46,843 bases of DNA, from positions 1 through 46,843 of the forward strand of contig CAIQWD010000029.1 in the NCBI GenBank assembly GCA_903875445.1. The letters are read 5' to 3'. The position numbers and the translations under genes are program-made. This DNA is from an uncultured delta proteobacterium (GTDB lineage Bacteria; Desulfobacterota; Desulfobulbia; Desulfobulbales; Desulfocapsaceae). This document shows positions 18,626 to 27,670 of the stretch, piece by piece; position 1 is the first letter of the stretch, and each line of letters starts with the position of its first letter. The notes under the pieces were generated by a model. The model did not search any database, was not told where the DNA came from, and saw only the letters and a program-made list of their open reading frames with translations.

Positions 18626-20935
18626 ATGAACCTGACCGAAGAGCAACAGCGCATCATCAACCATAGTGGCGGCCATGCCCGGGTCAGTGCGGTGGCCGGG
18701 TCCGGCAAGACCACGACCATGGTCGAGCGGATCGGCCATCTGCTGCGCCAGGGGGCCGTCGCCGAACACTTGCTGGTTTTGATGTTCAACAAATCGGCGC
18801 GAAATTCCTTTGCCGATTCGATGGCGAAAAACCTCGGCGACCTCGGTTGCCGCCTGCCCGAGGTGCGCACCTTTCATTCCCTCGGCCTGCGGTTGGTGGG
18901 CAGTTTCACCAAACGCGGGGCGCTGCCGGCCTTTCGCCTGGTGACCGAGGAATATTCTCTCGAACGTTTGGCTCGGCAGGTGGTCAACGAGATCTATAAG
19001 GAGGAGTTTGAGGGCTGGCCGTCGGGCGAGGAGGTTGAGGAATTCCTCACCTTTCTTGACCGGGTGAAGGGGACGGTGCTCGGTGCCGGGGAGGTTCTCG
19101 CGGGCTCGGGGATGCCCGCCCGCTACGGCTATTTCGTCCAGGCCTTCGATCTTTTTGAGAAGGTGCGGCGCGAGCAGAAGATCCGTTTCTACGCCGATCT
19201 CATCCACGAACCGCTCATGGCCATGCGCGCCGATCCGGGCCTTGCCGCCTGGGTCGCCGACCGGGTCGAGCATATCATCGTCGATGAATATCAGGATATC
19301 AACGAGGCGCAGCAGCAGTTGTTGAAGCTTCTCGCCGGGCGGCGGGCAAAGGTCATGGTGGTCGGCGATGTCGATCAGTGCATCTACGAATGGCGGGGCG
19401 CCCAGCCGGAATATATTACCAGCCGGTTTCAAAAGGATTTTCCCAGTCCGGTCAACTATCTTCTTTCCTACACCTTTCGCTATGGCCACGGGCTATCGCT
19501 TGCCGCCAACCACCTCATTGCCAACAACCGCAAACGCGACCGGAAATTTTGCATCTCCCACGCGGTGACGCCAAATACCGGGATTTTCTGCCTTGAGGAG
19601 CAGGACAAGTTTGCCGGTAAGCAGCAAAATAAACTGCAGCACCCGGTGCTCACGGTTCTCGGCGATTGGCTGGGGGAAGGCCGCATCCTTGCCGAGGCGG
19701 TGGTGCTGGTGCGGCTCTTTGCCCAGAGTGTGCCGGTTGAACTGGCGCTCCTTGAAGCGGGTATTGCCTATCGGTTGGAGGGCAACAATCAGGTTTTCGA
19801 CTGTCCGGAGATACTGGCGCTCACCGGATACCTGCAGCTTGTGATCGGCACGCTTGAAAGTGAAGATCTGCCGACCCGAACGGGAACGCTTCTTGCCATG
19901 CTTTCCCAGCCGCATATGGGTCTGAAACGCGAGGAGCTGGAGGCGCTGGCCCGGGCAATTGCCGAAAGACCTTCTGCCGCCCCGGAGGTATTGAACCGTT
20001 GGGGCGGCAGGGAGCTGCCCCCCTTCCTGCAAAAACGCTTTGCCGATACCGCGGAAAACTGGCGTCAGCTGGCCAAGCTGCCGCACCCCGGCAGCGCCGC
20101 CGGCCTTTTGAAAACCATTGTCGAAAAGCTAAAACTCTACGATTTCTACGACACCTTTTCGGCACGCACGGCCACCGCCGAAAACAGGGTAAAGACCTGT
20201 CAGGCCTTTATCGATTTCGCCGCCGGGCAGCAATTATCGGTCCCGGAGTTGCTAACCAAGATCGCCGGCTTTAAAGAGGCCGGTCGGACCCGCACTCCGG
20301 GCAGCCTGTTGATCACCTCGGTGCACCGGGCCAAAGGCCTGGAATGGCCGCTGGTAATCCTGCCGGGTCTGGAGGAAGGCTCCTTCCCCTTTTATCGCGA
20401 GCAGGGGGGCGAGATGGTGGAGCTTGAGGACGAACGCCGCCTGTTCTACGTGGCGATGACCAGGGCGATCGAACGGGTGGTGTTCATCCATCCGGCCGAT
20501 GCCCGTTTCCGGCGCAGTATGGCCAGAGGCTGCACCAAGTATCCGGGGCATCCGGCCCGCGCCAGCCGCTTTCTCTATGAGGCCAACCCCGGACCTTCGG
20601 CGAATCTTGGCGCACTGCTCCACGGGCAGGCGCCGATGAAAAAACAAGCCCTGGGTGGAGGAGATAGAGGGATTATCGAGGCCTATCTCAAGGCGGTCGG
20701 GGGCAGTGTGGAACTCACCGCGTCCGGGCAAGAGCAGGCACCGCCCGAGAGGACCGTCGGCAAGATCCTCGACATCGCCGACATCGCCGAAGGGCTGCGG
20801 GTTTGGCATGCGATTTTTGGTGCAGGCACGGTGACCCAGGTTATGGACCGAAAACAGGGGCGGCTGAAGGTCGAATTCGACGAGCATGGCCAGACCATTC
20901 TCCTCGCCGGCTATGCCAAATTGCAACAGTTATGA
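18626..20935 (+). CDS. UvrD/Rep-type superfamily 1 DNA helicase
   Basis: A 769-residue ATP-dependent 3'-5' helicase by family. Walker A is AGSGKTTT (about 24-31), motif II DEYQDINEAQ, motif III GDVDQCIYEWRGA, motif IV around YTFRYG, and motif V/VI HRAKGLEWPLVILPG and RRLFYVAMTRA. The last 60 residues form a separate small domain (WHAIFGAGTVTQV, then KVEFDEHGQ), as in the Tudor-like tail of some UvrD/PcrA proteins. No nuclease motif was seen. There is only a weak ribosome-binding site, so translation may depend on run-on from the PDH operon. A repair role beside PDH genes has no obvious functional link. Whether it is closest to UvrD, PcrA or Rep is not resolved. Confidence 0.88.
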   Translation: MNLTEEQQRIINHSGGHARVSAVAGSGKTTTMVERIGHLLRQGAVAEHLLVLMFNKSARNSFADSMAKNLGDLGCRLPEVRTFHSLGLRLVGSFTKRGALPAFRLVTEEYSLERLARQVVNEIYKEEFEGWPSGEEVEEFLTFLDRVKGTVLGAGEVLAGSGMPARYGYFVQAFDLFEKVRREQKIRFYADLIHEPLMAMRADPGLAAWVADRVEHIIVDEYQDINEAQQQLLKLLAGRRAKVMVVGDVDQCIYEWRGAQPEYITSRFQKDFPSPVNYLLSYTFRYGHGLSLAANHLIANNRKRDRKFCISHAVTPNTGIFCLEEQDKFAGKQQNKLQHPVLTVLGDWLGEGRILAEAVVLVRLFAQSVPVELALLEAGIAYRLEGNNQVFDCPEILALTGYLQLVIGTLESEDLPTRTGTLLAMLSQPHMGLKREELEALARAIAERPSAAPEVLNRWGGRELPPFLQKRFADTAENWRQLAKLPHPGSAAGLLKTIVEKLKLYDFYDTFSARTATAENRVKTCQAFIDFAAGQQLSVPELLTKIAGFKEAGRTRTPGSLLITSVHRAKGLEWPLVILPGLEEGSFPFYREQGGEMVELEDERRLFYVAMTRAIERVVFIHPADARFRRSMARGCTKYPGHPARASRFLYEANPGPSANLGALLHGQAPMKKQALGGGDRGIIEAYLKAVGGSVELTASGQEQAPPERTVGKILDIADIAEGLRVWHAIFGAGTVTQVMDRKQGRLKVEFDEHGQTILLAGYAKLQQL

Positions 20936-20969
20936 TTGGCAAGGACGAGGCTCGGTCTGTTCGAAGCCA

Positions 20970-21806
20970 TCAGCCCCGATAAGCGGCGGTATACTCCCTG
21001 AACAATTCCATGATTCTCAAAGTCCGACTGCCAGGTTGTCCACTGCCGATACTTAGCGAATCGATGCTTATCACCGGTGCCACCTCTTTTGTCGAAGAGG
21101 TCAGGAAGGCCTCGTCAAGGAGGCGAACCTCATCCCTGTGCAGGTGCCGTTCTTCGACGGTGAATTCCCTGCGCGCCAGCTCAAGGACCACCTGGCGCGT
21201 AATGCCGGGCAGGATCCGGTCGCAGGGCGGGGTGATGAAGGTGTTGCCACGCAGGGCAAAAAGATTGGAGGTGGTCCCCTCCAGCAGATAGCCGTCCCGA
21301 TCGACGTACACCGCCTCGATGGCCTGTCTGCTGCGAGCCTCAGCCTGACAGAGAATGGCCGGGATGTAGTTAATCGATTTGGCGCCCGGCATGAAACGTT
21401 CCACATGGCAGGTGACGATTTTGGCCCCAGCGGTATACCACTCTGCCGGCATGGGTTTGACGGCGCCGACCATTACCAGAAGCCTAGGGGAAGTGCCCGG
21501 CGTAATACCGTCCGGGCTTAGGCCGCCGGTTACGACAATGCGGATATTGCTCTCAAGGTGGTTGTTCCGGGCCAGGGTCTCTCTGACGATCTCGGCCAGA
21601 GCGGCCTGCGAGTGCGGCAGTTGCAGGCCGATCAGTCGTGCCGAGCGCTGCAGGCGCAGGAGGTGATCCTCCAAGTGAAACGGCACGCCGTTATAGGTCC
21701 GGAGAAAATCAAAAATTCCGTAACCCCGGAGTACGGAAAGATCGTCCACGGGGATTACCGCCTGGTGCTCTTCGACGAATTGACCGTCGACGTAATAAAT
21801 ATTCAT
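20970..21806 (-). CDS. Class IV PLP aminotransferase (branched-chain or D-amino-acid type)
   Basis: A 278-residue fold-type IV enzyme. The PLP lysine is Lys143 in GAKSINYIPA. LEGTTSNLFA holds the conserved Glu and phosphate-binding residues, and ILPGITRQ and TSSTKEVAPV are further family motifs. The family includes IlvE, D-alanine aminotransferase and PabC; the sequence resembles the IlvE/D-amino-acid group, but the substrate cannot be fixed. An AGGAT site precedes the ATG. It lies 12 bases after the HicB-like gene, so the two are probably co-transcribed. Confidence 0.85.
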   Translation of the reverse strand: MNIYYVDGQFVEEHQAVIPVDDLSVLRGYGIFDFLRTYNGVPFHLEDHLLRLQRSARLIGLQLPHSQAALAEIVRETLARNNHLESNIRIVVTGGLSPDGITPGTSPRLLVMVGAVKPMPAEWYTAGAKIVTCHVERFMPGAKSINYIPAILCQAEARSRQAIEAVYVDRDGYLLEGTTSNLFALRGNTFITPPCDRILPGITRQVVLELARREFTVEERHLHRDEVRLLDEAFLTSSTKEVAPVISIDSLSIGSGQPGSRTLRIMELFREYTAAYRG

Positions 21807-21818
21807 GGTTGTATCCTT

Positions 21819-22034
21819 TCATTCAGTAAAGGGCGGTTCTTGCCCCTTTGCCTTGCAGTTTTCAATATGTTTTTCAACCGCTTGCCGGAAGCTTGTCTCA
21901 AGCTCCTCAAAGCTGTTTCCGTGGTAGGCGATCGCCTCATCGAGAAAGAGAATTCTGCCATACAAGGAATAGTCGCTGGTATTTACCTCGATAGTTCCGT
22001 GGTATCCTTTATGCACTACGGTCTTCTGTGCCAC
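21819..22034 (-). CDS. HicB-like protein, orphan
   Basis: A 71-residue protein with the partial RNase H-like fold seen in HicB antitoxins. The pattern HKGYHGTIEVNTSDYSLYG, then LDEAIAYHGNSFEELETSF, then AVEKHIENCK matches the family. It lacks the C-terminal ribbon-helix-helix or HTH DNA-binding part of full HicB. No HicA toxin frame was found on either side. A GTG start with AGGGAGA six bases upstream was preferred over a TTG 15 codons earlier. Its neighbours are an aminotransferase (downstream) and a divergent AEC transporter, so a toxin-antitoxin role is doubtful. Confidence 0.65.
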   Translation of the reverse strand: MAQKTVVHKGYHGTIEVNTSDYSLYGRILFLDEAIAYHGNSFEELETSFRQAVEKHIENCKAKGQEPPFTE

Positions 22035-22177
22035 AACTGCTCTCCCTGGGTATGTATTTGACCATTGGTTGCCCGGCAAGTCGCCGGCAAAGCAACAGCC
22101 GGTTGAGAAATCTCTGAAAAAGGTGTAAGGGAGGGATTGCCAATTTACCCACCCTCCCTCTCTCGCCGGAGTCTGCC

Positions 22178-23092
22178 GTGATCATCCTCAACTCGCTGTT
22201 TCCCATTTTTGCCCTGCTTCTCCTCGGTGCTGTCTTGAAACGCATGGGGCTGACGGATGCTCATTTCCTTAAGATCTCCGACCGGCTTATCTACTATTTC
22301 TTTTTTCCGCTCATGCTGTTCAGGGAAATCGGTGGGGCGTCCCTCGACAAAGGTATTGATTGGAATTTTTGCCTGGCCTGTTTCTCGGTTCTTTTGGCCA
22401 TGTTTTTCCTCAGTACCCTGGTCATCAAGCTGCTGCCCGTTGCCGACTATCAGGCCGGTTCTTTTTCCCAGAGCTGCTACCGCTTCAACACCTATATCGG
22501 GGTTGCCGTAATTGTCAACAGCCTTGGCACCGAGGGAGTGAAATATTTCGGCATCATGATCGGTTTCACCATTCCCTTCATCAATCTTTTTGCCGTCTCG
22601 ACCTGTATCTGGTTTTCCGGGCAGGATGTCGGTTTTAAGCGACGGCTTGGTATTGTCGGTCGCGCACTTGTTGCCAATCCTTTGATTCTCGGCTGCCTGG
22701 CGGGTATCTTCTATTCCCGGACGTTCGGCAGTTTTCCGGTGTTTATAAATAATTCCATGGCCTTGATCTCATCGGTGGCCCTGCCTCTGGCCCTGATTTC
22801 GATTGGCGGGGCCTTGACCTTTACCGGGGTTCGGGGCAATTTGGCCCCGGCCTTGCTCTCGGCATTCTTGAAACTGGCGGTTCTGCCGGCGTTCGGCTGG
22901 CTGTTTTTTGCTCTCTTTCATGTCACCGGACTGCCCTTCAAGGTCGGCATGATCTTTCTTGCCCTGCCGGCATCTACAGCCATTTACATACTTTCCTCGC
23001 AGATGAACAGCGATATCAATCTGGCCTCGGCGGCGATCGTCGTTTCCACATTGCTGTCCTTCCTTTCCCTGTCGGTGGTCCTCCTCCTCTAG
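22178..23092 (+). CDS. AEC family transporter (auxin efflux carrier fold)
   Basis: A 304-residue inner-membrane protein with about ten hydrophobic helices in two repeats. The LFPIFALLLLGAVLKRMG start, the RFNTYIG element and the C-terminal GMIFLALPASTAIYIL stretch are typical of the family (described in short segments). Bacterial members move small organic or amino acids, possibly malate-like, but the substrate here is unknown. The GTG start has a GGAG site six bases upstream. It is divergent from the HicB/aminotransferase pair. Confidence 0.85.
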   Translation: MIILNSLFPIFALLLLGAVLKRMGLTDAHFLKISDRLIYYFFFPLMLFREIGGASLDKGIDWNFCLACFSVLLAMFFLSTLVIKLLPVADYQAGSFSQSCYRFNTYIGVAVIVNSLGTEGVKYFGIMIGFTIPFINLFAVSTCIWFSGQDVGFKRRLGIVGRALVANPLILGCLAGIFYSRTFGSFPVFINNSMALISSVALPLALISIGGALTFTGVRGNLAPALLSAFLKLAVLPAFGWLFFALFHVTGLPFKVGMIFLALPASTAIYILSSQMNSDINLASAAIVVSTLLSFLSLSVVLLL

Positions 23093-23382
23093 GTTCGAGA
23101 TCCGAACATGAAGAAACATAGGCCATGTTACACCGCAGCAAGGGGTCTTTTCAATCGGATCTTTGGCTTGCGGTGATTATCGTAACTTATGGCGGCAAAC
23201 GGGTAATTATTTTCGTTCCGGGGCTGGCTCTTCCCTCTATTGGAATATATAATGGGTGATGGCAGGGTGATGTGTGGGAAAAGGATTTTTAGCACTGATA
23301 ATTGATCTGCTGTTTCGTCTGCCTACAAGGGAGGGCTTCTAGAAAAACCAAAAAAATTCAACCACCATGAAAGGAGTAGAGC

Positions 23383-23541
23383 ATGAGAGGCACATACGAA
23401 GCATACATCCTGGTAAAGGTGAAGGGCGGTTGGCAATATGTCTGTGCTTTGAATCGGCCGAAAAAAGGTCAAATCAATTTTGACCAGCTGAGCTACCGGG
23501 AAAAGCAGGAATACCTGCAAAGTCGGGTAATCTGGAATTGA
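23383..23541 (+). CDS. 52-residue unknown protein
   Basis: A small basic ORF with a strong AAGGAG site five bases... upstream of the ATG and a strong intrinsic terminator 20 bases after the stop, which together argue that it is real. The protein starts MRGTYEAYILVKVKGGW, has a single Cys and ends with a charged helix-like part (SYREKQEYLQSRV). No family was recognised. A TATAAT box lies about 130 bases upstream (23248-23253) with a poor -35. It could be a small regulator or part of an RNA-encoded unit. Confidence 0.5.
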   Translation: MRGTYEAYILVKVKGGWQYVCALNRPKKGQINFDQLSYREKQEYLQSRVIWN

Positions 23542-23561
23542 CTGCCGGTAAAGTTAAATAT

Positions 23562-23605
23562 AAAAAGGGCCTTACCCCGGTTGGATCGGGGTAAGGCCCT
23601 TTTTT
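23562..23605. terminator. Strong bidirectional intrinsic terminator
   Basis: A 17-base-pair stem (AAAAGGGCCTTACCCCG with its complement) and a 7-base loop, with a T-run after the stem on both strands. It ends the 52-residue gene on the forward strand and selO on the reverse strand. Confidence 0.93.
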
Positions 23606-23627
23606 GTTAGTGGGCGGCTTTGGAATA

Positions 23628-25238
23628 TTATGAACTGCAGGAAAGCATGGAACAACCCGCCCGGTTGCGTGCCCAGTCCGGGCGTTTTGCGGCAAAATGC
23701 GCCTTCTCCGGCTGCTCGTCGTAGGGATTGCGGAGAAGCTCAAGGAGTTCCCCCACCAGGGCAAAATCCCCGGCTTCCGCCCGGTCGATGGCCAGTTGGG
23801 CAAGGTAGTTGCGCAGCACATACTTGGGGTTGGTGCTGTTCATTCGCTGCCTCCTTTCTTCTTCCGCCCCCTTGTCTTGTTGTGCCCGGTGAAGATAGCT
23901 TCTGAGCCATCCGTTCATGTTGATCCGGTAGGCATCGGAGAGCTGTTCCGGTCGGTAATAGGCGTCGAGGAGAGGCTCCGGGAGGACGGTTCCCTCGGGG
24001 ATTTGTCGGCCGACCGGCAACGTCGCCAGGTTTCGGAAGAAGATGGTCATGTCGGTCTCGACCTGCGGCAGGATGGTCACCAGCTCCTTTATGAGAGGGT
24101 CATCCGTGCTCCTTTCGAAGGCCTTAAACCCGAGCTTTTTCGCCATCATCTCGTTCCAACCGGCGAGAAACTGCGCATTGTATTCGGCGAGGGCCTCTTG
24201 CAAGGGTTCGACCCTGCCTATCAGGGGATAGATGGCGTTTGCCAGTTGCAGCAGATTCCATTGGCCGATATGCGGCTGGTTGTTGAAGCTGTAGCGGCGA
24301 CTCTCAGCATCGGTGGTGTTGGGGGTCCAGTCGGGGGCAAAATCCTCCAGCCAGCCGTACGGGCCGTAATCGATGGTGAGGCCGAGAATCGACATATTGT
24401 CGGTATTCATCACCCCGTGCACGAAGCCGACCCGCATCCAGTGGATGACCATAGCGGCAGTGCTGCGGCAAATCTCGGCAAACCACTCGGCATAGCTTGC
24501 CGGCGACGGGGGGCCAAGGTCTGGAAAATCGCTGCGAAGGGTAAAAGCGACCAGCCGTTGCAGCAGGGCCGTTTCGCCCCTTGCGGCAAGAATCTCGAAA
24601 TTGCCGAATCTAAGAAAGGATGGGGCGACCCGGCAAACCACCGCCCCCGGCTCGTCTTTCGGATGGCCGTCGTAAAACATATCCCGCTCGACCAACTCCC
24701 CGGTTGCGATGACACTTAAGGCGCGGGTGGTGGGAATGCCGAGATGGAACATCGCCTCGCTGCAGAGAAATTCCCGGATCGACGAACGGAGAACGGCCAG
24801 ACCGTCGGCCCGTCGCGAATAGGGGGTAGGCCCCGCGCCCTTCAGCTGAAGGGTCCAATGTTCCCGGCGGTGGTTGACAATTTCCCCCAAATTTATCGCC
24901 CGTCCGTCGCCCAATTGCCCGGCCCAGCTGCCGAACTGATGGCCGCCGTAACACATGGCCATCGGGTCCATGCCGGGCAGCACCTTGTTGCCGACAAATA
25001 TTTCGGTGAATTCCGGCGACAAACAGGCGGGCTCGGCGAGATCCAGCAATTCCGCGACCTCGCGGCTGTAGGCGACCAGTCGCGGGGCCGACACCCTGGT
25101 CGGCATGACCCGTGAATAGCAGGCGCCGTGCACCTGGCGGCGGTGATTGTCGGTTTGCGGGTCGGCCGGCAGATCACCGGTAAAGCGGTTGTCAAAGACC
25201 AGCGATGCAAGGGTCCTATGGTGAATCGGCATATTCAT
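23628..25238 (-). CDS. selO: Protein adenylyltransferase SelO (YdiU family)
   Basis: A 536-residue pseudokinase-fold enzyme that transfers AMP to proteins. It carries CYGGHQFGSWAGQLGDGRA, the LKGAGPTPYSR ATP-binding region (in segments), ALSVIATGE, and GVMNTDNMSILGLTIDYGP with the metal-binding Asn and Asp. The protein ends CSMLSCSS, with the conserved Cys where eukaryotic SelO has selenocysteine; no in-frame UGA is used here. The start codon has only a weak GAGAG site, and a second ATG two codons later is an alternative. The family is linked to redox stress. The gene is monocistronic, with a terminator 22 bases past its stop. Confidence 0.95.
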   Translation of the reverse strand: MNMPIHHRTLASLVFDNRFTGDLPADPQTDNHRRQVHGACYSRVMPTRVSAPRLVAYSREVAELLDLAEPACLSPEFTEIFVGNKVLPGMDPMAMCYGGHQFGSWAGQLGDGRAINLGEIVNHRREHWTLQLKGAGPTPYSRRADGLAVLRSSIREFLCSEAMFHLGIPTTRALSVIATGELVERDMFYDGHPKDEPGAVVCRVAPSFLRFGNFEILAARGETALLQRLVAFTLRSDFPDLGPPSPASYAEWFAEICRSTAAMVIHWMRVGFVHGVMNTDNMSILGLTIDYGPYGWLEDFAPDWTPNTTDAESRRYSFNNQPHIGQWNLLQLANAIYPLIGRVEPLQEALAEYNAQFLAGWNEMMAKKLGFKAFERSTDDPLIKELVTILPQVETDMTIFFRNLATLPVGRQIPEGTVLPEPLLDAYYRPEQLSDAYRINMNGWLRSYLHRAQQDKGAEEERRQRMNSTNPKYVLRNYLAQLAIDRAEAGDFALVGELLELLRNPYDEQPEKAHFAAKRPDWARNRAGCSMLSCSS

Positions 25239-25491
25239 TTATGCAACTCTCTAACTGAAGAAAGCCTTGGGTTAAGGCGCGTGGAACCATTTCGGCAATC
25301 ATTCGCAAGAGACTCTAAGCATACCACAATGTGGCGGCAAGGGGCGAGTGGAGTTCCTGGAAGCTATCGTTAAAGACAGAAGGTGGCGGTTTCGTCGGAA
25401 AGAGTTGCTACAATCGGTAACAAGGGTTATTTGTTTATCAAAATGCCGGACGTAAAGAGAGACTTGCGATGAAAAAGGAGTTGAGTGACTG

Positions 25492-26199
25492 ATGATAGTT
25501 CGAATTTGCGTAGCGATTTTCACCTCCTTGGCCGGCGGGCTCTGTTATCTGACCGGCCTGACAAGGCTGATGACCGCCTTTCTCCTCGGATTTGGTGCGG
25601 TCTGTTCGTTTTTGCTGGGAGTTCTCTTTGTCTTGCCGGTTAACGCCAATCGCCTGTTTTTTCCGATTTACGAAAAGGTCCCCGCCTGGCCGTATTTTTT
25701 GGTTGGAGCCGCCCTTGCCGGGATGATTCCGGCACTCTTCCTGCTGAAACCAAAACCCGCGATAGTCGAGGAGGTCGCAGCCGTCCACTTCAAATACTTG
25801 TTCGGAGCAGTTGGCGGCTACCTCGTCAGCCTGTTTGCTTCGTCGGTCTACTGGTTCCCGTCCGATGTGGTACGCCGGTCAGCCGATACCCAGGCTTTGG
25901 CTTCCGAGGTACTTTTCGGCACCTGTCTATTTCTCGTCGGCGTCACCATCTCCTGCGGTCTTTTTTACCGGGCCTCAAAAGGCTGTTCGGAGCGGCATCC
26001 CGATCTCATGCGACGGTTCGTACTCGGCCTCTTTGCCGTTTTCCAGCTCGACAAGATGCCGCTTCTCGTCGCCTACCTGCTCATCTATTCTCCGGAGACC
26101 GGGGTGATTTTCCCCAACCTGGCGGCACTGGCCCTATCCTCCTACATTCCAGTCGGTCTCTTTTTGTTGCTGACAACCCGAGATTCGCAGGTGATGTGA
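25492..26199 (+). CDS. Unknown polytopic membrane protein
   Basis: A 235-residue protein with six to seven hydrophobic helices (about residues 4-20, 28-50, 65-85, 100-118, 138-158, 175-195 and 205-228). It has short polar loops, one short cytoplasmic-looking loop rich in Arg/Lys (KGCSERHPDLMRR) and no enzyme motif that I recognise. An AAGGAG site 11 bases upstream serves the ATG; it lies within a 7-codon mini-ORF whose stop overlaps the start (TGATG), so coupling is possible. It is divergent from selO and convergent with the ParA-like gene. The function is unknown. Confidence 0.7.
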   Translation: MIVRICVAIFTSLAGGLCYLTGLTRLMTAFLLGFGAVCSFLLGVLFVLPVNANRLFFPIYEKVPAWPYFLVGAALAGMIPALFLLKPKPAIVEEVAAVHFKYLFGAVGGYLVSLFASSVYWFPSDVVRRSADTQALASEVLFGTCLFLVGVTISCGLFYRASKGCSERHPDLMRRFVLGLFAVFQLDKMPLLVAYLLIYSPETGVIFPNLAALALSSYIPVGLFLLLTTRDSQVM

Positions 26200-26249
26200 G
26201 CGTTTCTCCGAATACACTTCTTCTGCCTGCGGCTAGCCGTCAACAACTT

Positions 26250-27146
26250 TTAAGTTTTTGGGGAGAACAGGGCGATAACCTTTTCCAGTTTTTCAGCTAT
26301 TGCCGCCAGGGCAAGTGCTGCCGGAGCATGCGGATGCAGCTCGCAGATCGGTATAAATGCTTTAAGGGCATCGTCGATTTTGCCGTCCTCGGGAATGTCT
26401 CCGAGTTCCGGGATATCGATCCCCAAATACTTCGTCACCATCTTTCGCAGCTTGAATTTGTTGACTCGCCCGCCGGCGCTGTCCCGGTTGACAAGGAGCA
26501 GGGGGTGGAAAAAACGCAGGCTCTCCTGCGCCTTTTCCCTTGCGCCCTCCCGGGTTTTTTCCGCCAGTTCGAACACCTCGCTGAGGGTGGCGAAGCGGTG
26601 ACTTTTCAGGGCGATACCGACGTCGCTTTGCGACAGGAAAGATCCGAGCATCTTCCTGATGGTCGCCAGTTGCAGGAAGGTGTACATATCCATGATCGAC
26701 GCCGGGTCCGGCAGGGTGATGCACATCTGCAGGTCGGAAAACATAAAAAAATCAAGGGCATGATAGTTGGTACCGGCACCGACATCAATGAGCATGACAT
26801 CCGTCTTGACCGCCGCCAGGCTGCGCAGCAGGCGATGTTTCTCCTGATAGCCGATATTGGCGGTTTGCAGGGTGTGGCCGGTACCGGGAATGAACTGCAA
26901 GCCATGAAAGGAGTAGAAGGTGTGAATGACGTCGGATACCGAGCCTACCCGCCGGGTGAGAAAGTCGGTTAAGGTCCGTTTCGGTTCCAAGAGGCCAAGC
27001 AGGACATGGGCATCGGCACCACCGAGATCGAGATCGACCAGGCATACCTTCTTGCCCATTTTTGCAAGCAAAAGGGCGAGATTGACGATGACCATGGTTT
27101 TGCCGGTCCCGCCTTTTCCCGATCCTATTGAAATAGAAACCGCCAT
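26250..27146 (-). CDS. ParA/MinD family ATPase
   Basis: A 298-residue P-loop ATPase with the deviant Walker A motif GKGGTGKT (signature Lys11 and catalytic Lys16). A switch I/ADP-binding strand follows (CLVDLDLGGADAH), then MLIDVGAGTN as switch II. It resembles MinD/FlhG-type proteins, which form ATP-dependent dimers at membranes or on DNA. The C-terminus lacks a clear amphipathic membrane-targeting helix. No FlhF, MinC or ParB partner is visible. The zinc-ribbon gene lies 18 bases upstream on the same strand. The substrate it positions is unknown. Confidence 0.85.
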   Translation of the reverse strand: MAVSISIGSGKGGTGKTMVIVNLALLLAKMGKKVCLVDLDLGGADAHVLLGLLEPKRTLTDFLTRRVGSVSDVIHTFYSFHGLQFIPGTGHTLQTANIGYQEKHRLLRSLAAVKTDVMLIDVGAGTNYHALDFFMFSDLQMCITLPDPASIMDMYTFLQLATIRKMLGSFLSQSDVGIALKSHRFATLSEVFELAEKTREGAREKAQESLRFFHPLLLVNRDSAGGRVNKFKLRKMVTKYLGIDIPELGDIPEDGKIDDALKAFIPICELHPHAPAALALAAIAEKLEKVIALFSPKT

Positions 27147-27164
27147 GGTCTTGGTATGTTCCCG

Positions 27165-27470
27165 TTAATTTTTCTGCCTTCGCAGGCGGATTGCATAAAT
27201 ATGCCGAGCCCTGGCACATACGGTCTTCAGATCGGTGCTGCTCCCCGGCGGCGCGCTCCACAGTTCCCAACCCTCTTTCGAGCGCAGAACAATTTTGCCG
27301 TTTTCAAAAGATAGCAGGGTATCCCCGAGGAGATCCTCCTTCTCCTCCTCGCGACGAACCGGAACCGGAGGCGCTACCGTCTTCCGGTTTTGGATACAGG
27401 CAGGGCAGAACTCTCTGTCGTCTTTACCAAAGAGATTGAGCACTCCTCCGCAGTCTTTACAAAATTGCAT
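27165..27470 (-). CDS. Small zinc-ribbon protein
   Basis: A 101-residue protein whose N-terminus has two CxxC pairs (CKDC and CPAC, about 15 residues apart), a zinc ribbon. A charged linker and a small beta-rich tail follow (FENGKIVLRSKEGWELW). The ATG directly before the first pair was chosen because an AGGACA site precedes it. It lies 18 bases upstream of the ParA-like gene, and the two probably form one unit. It may be an adaptor for the ATPase, but nothing in the sequence proves this. Confidence 0.7.
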   Translation of the reverse strand: MQFCKDCGGVLNLFGKDDREFCPACIQNRKTVAPPVPVRREEEKEDLLGDTLLSFENGKIVLRSKEGWELWSAPPGSSTDLKTVCARARHIYAIRLRRQKN

Positions 27471-27670
27471 GCATTGTCCTCGCCGACGGGAGTGGTTGGC
27501 AGGTTTTGCCTCTGCCGATCGGATTCTTTCTGTAAAGTGTATCAAAGAAAAATTGCTTCGTCACTTTTTCGGCAAAAAAGCTGTGAAGTCGGGCGGTGTT
27601 CTTCGCCGACATCTTGTTTCTTGTCGGCAGCAGTGGCGGGAATATTTACCTTAGAATTCGGTGGGGGTGT

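Noticed and set aside
17336-19489. 717-codon reverse ORF
   Set aside because: It is antisense to lpdA and the helicase gene, and its His/Gly/Asp-rich composition is typical of a shadow frame.
22009-22245. 78-codon reverse ORF considered as a HicA toxin next to the HicB-like gene
   Set aside because: It lacks the HicA double-stranded RNA-binding signature and its catalytic His; it overlaps the HicB-like frame and the divergent AEC gene start.
23093-23382. Intergenic stretch checked for a tRNA or small RNA
   Set aside because: A short GTTCG/CGAAC stem resembles a T-arm, but no cloverleaf could be built and the -35 box of the nearest promoter is poor.
23697-24719. 340-codon forward ORF
   Set aside because: It is antisense to selO, which is fully supported.
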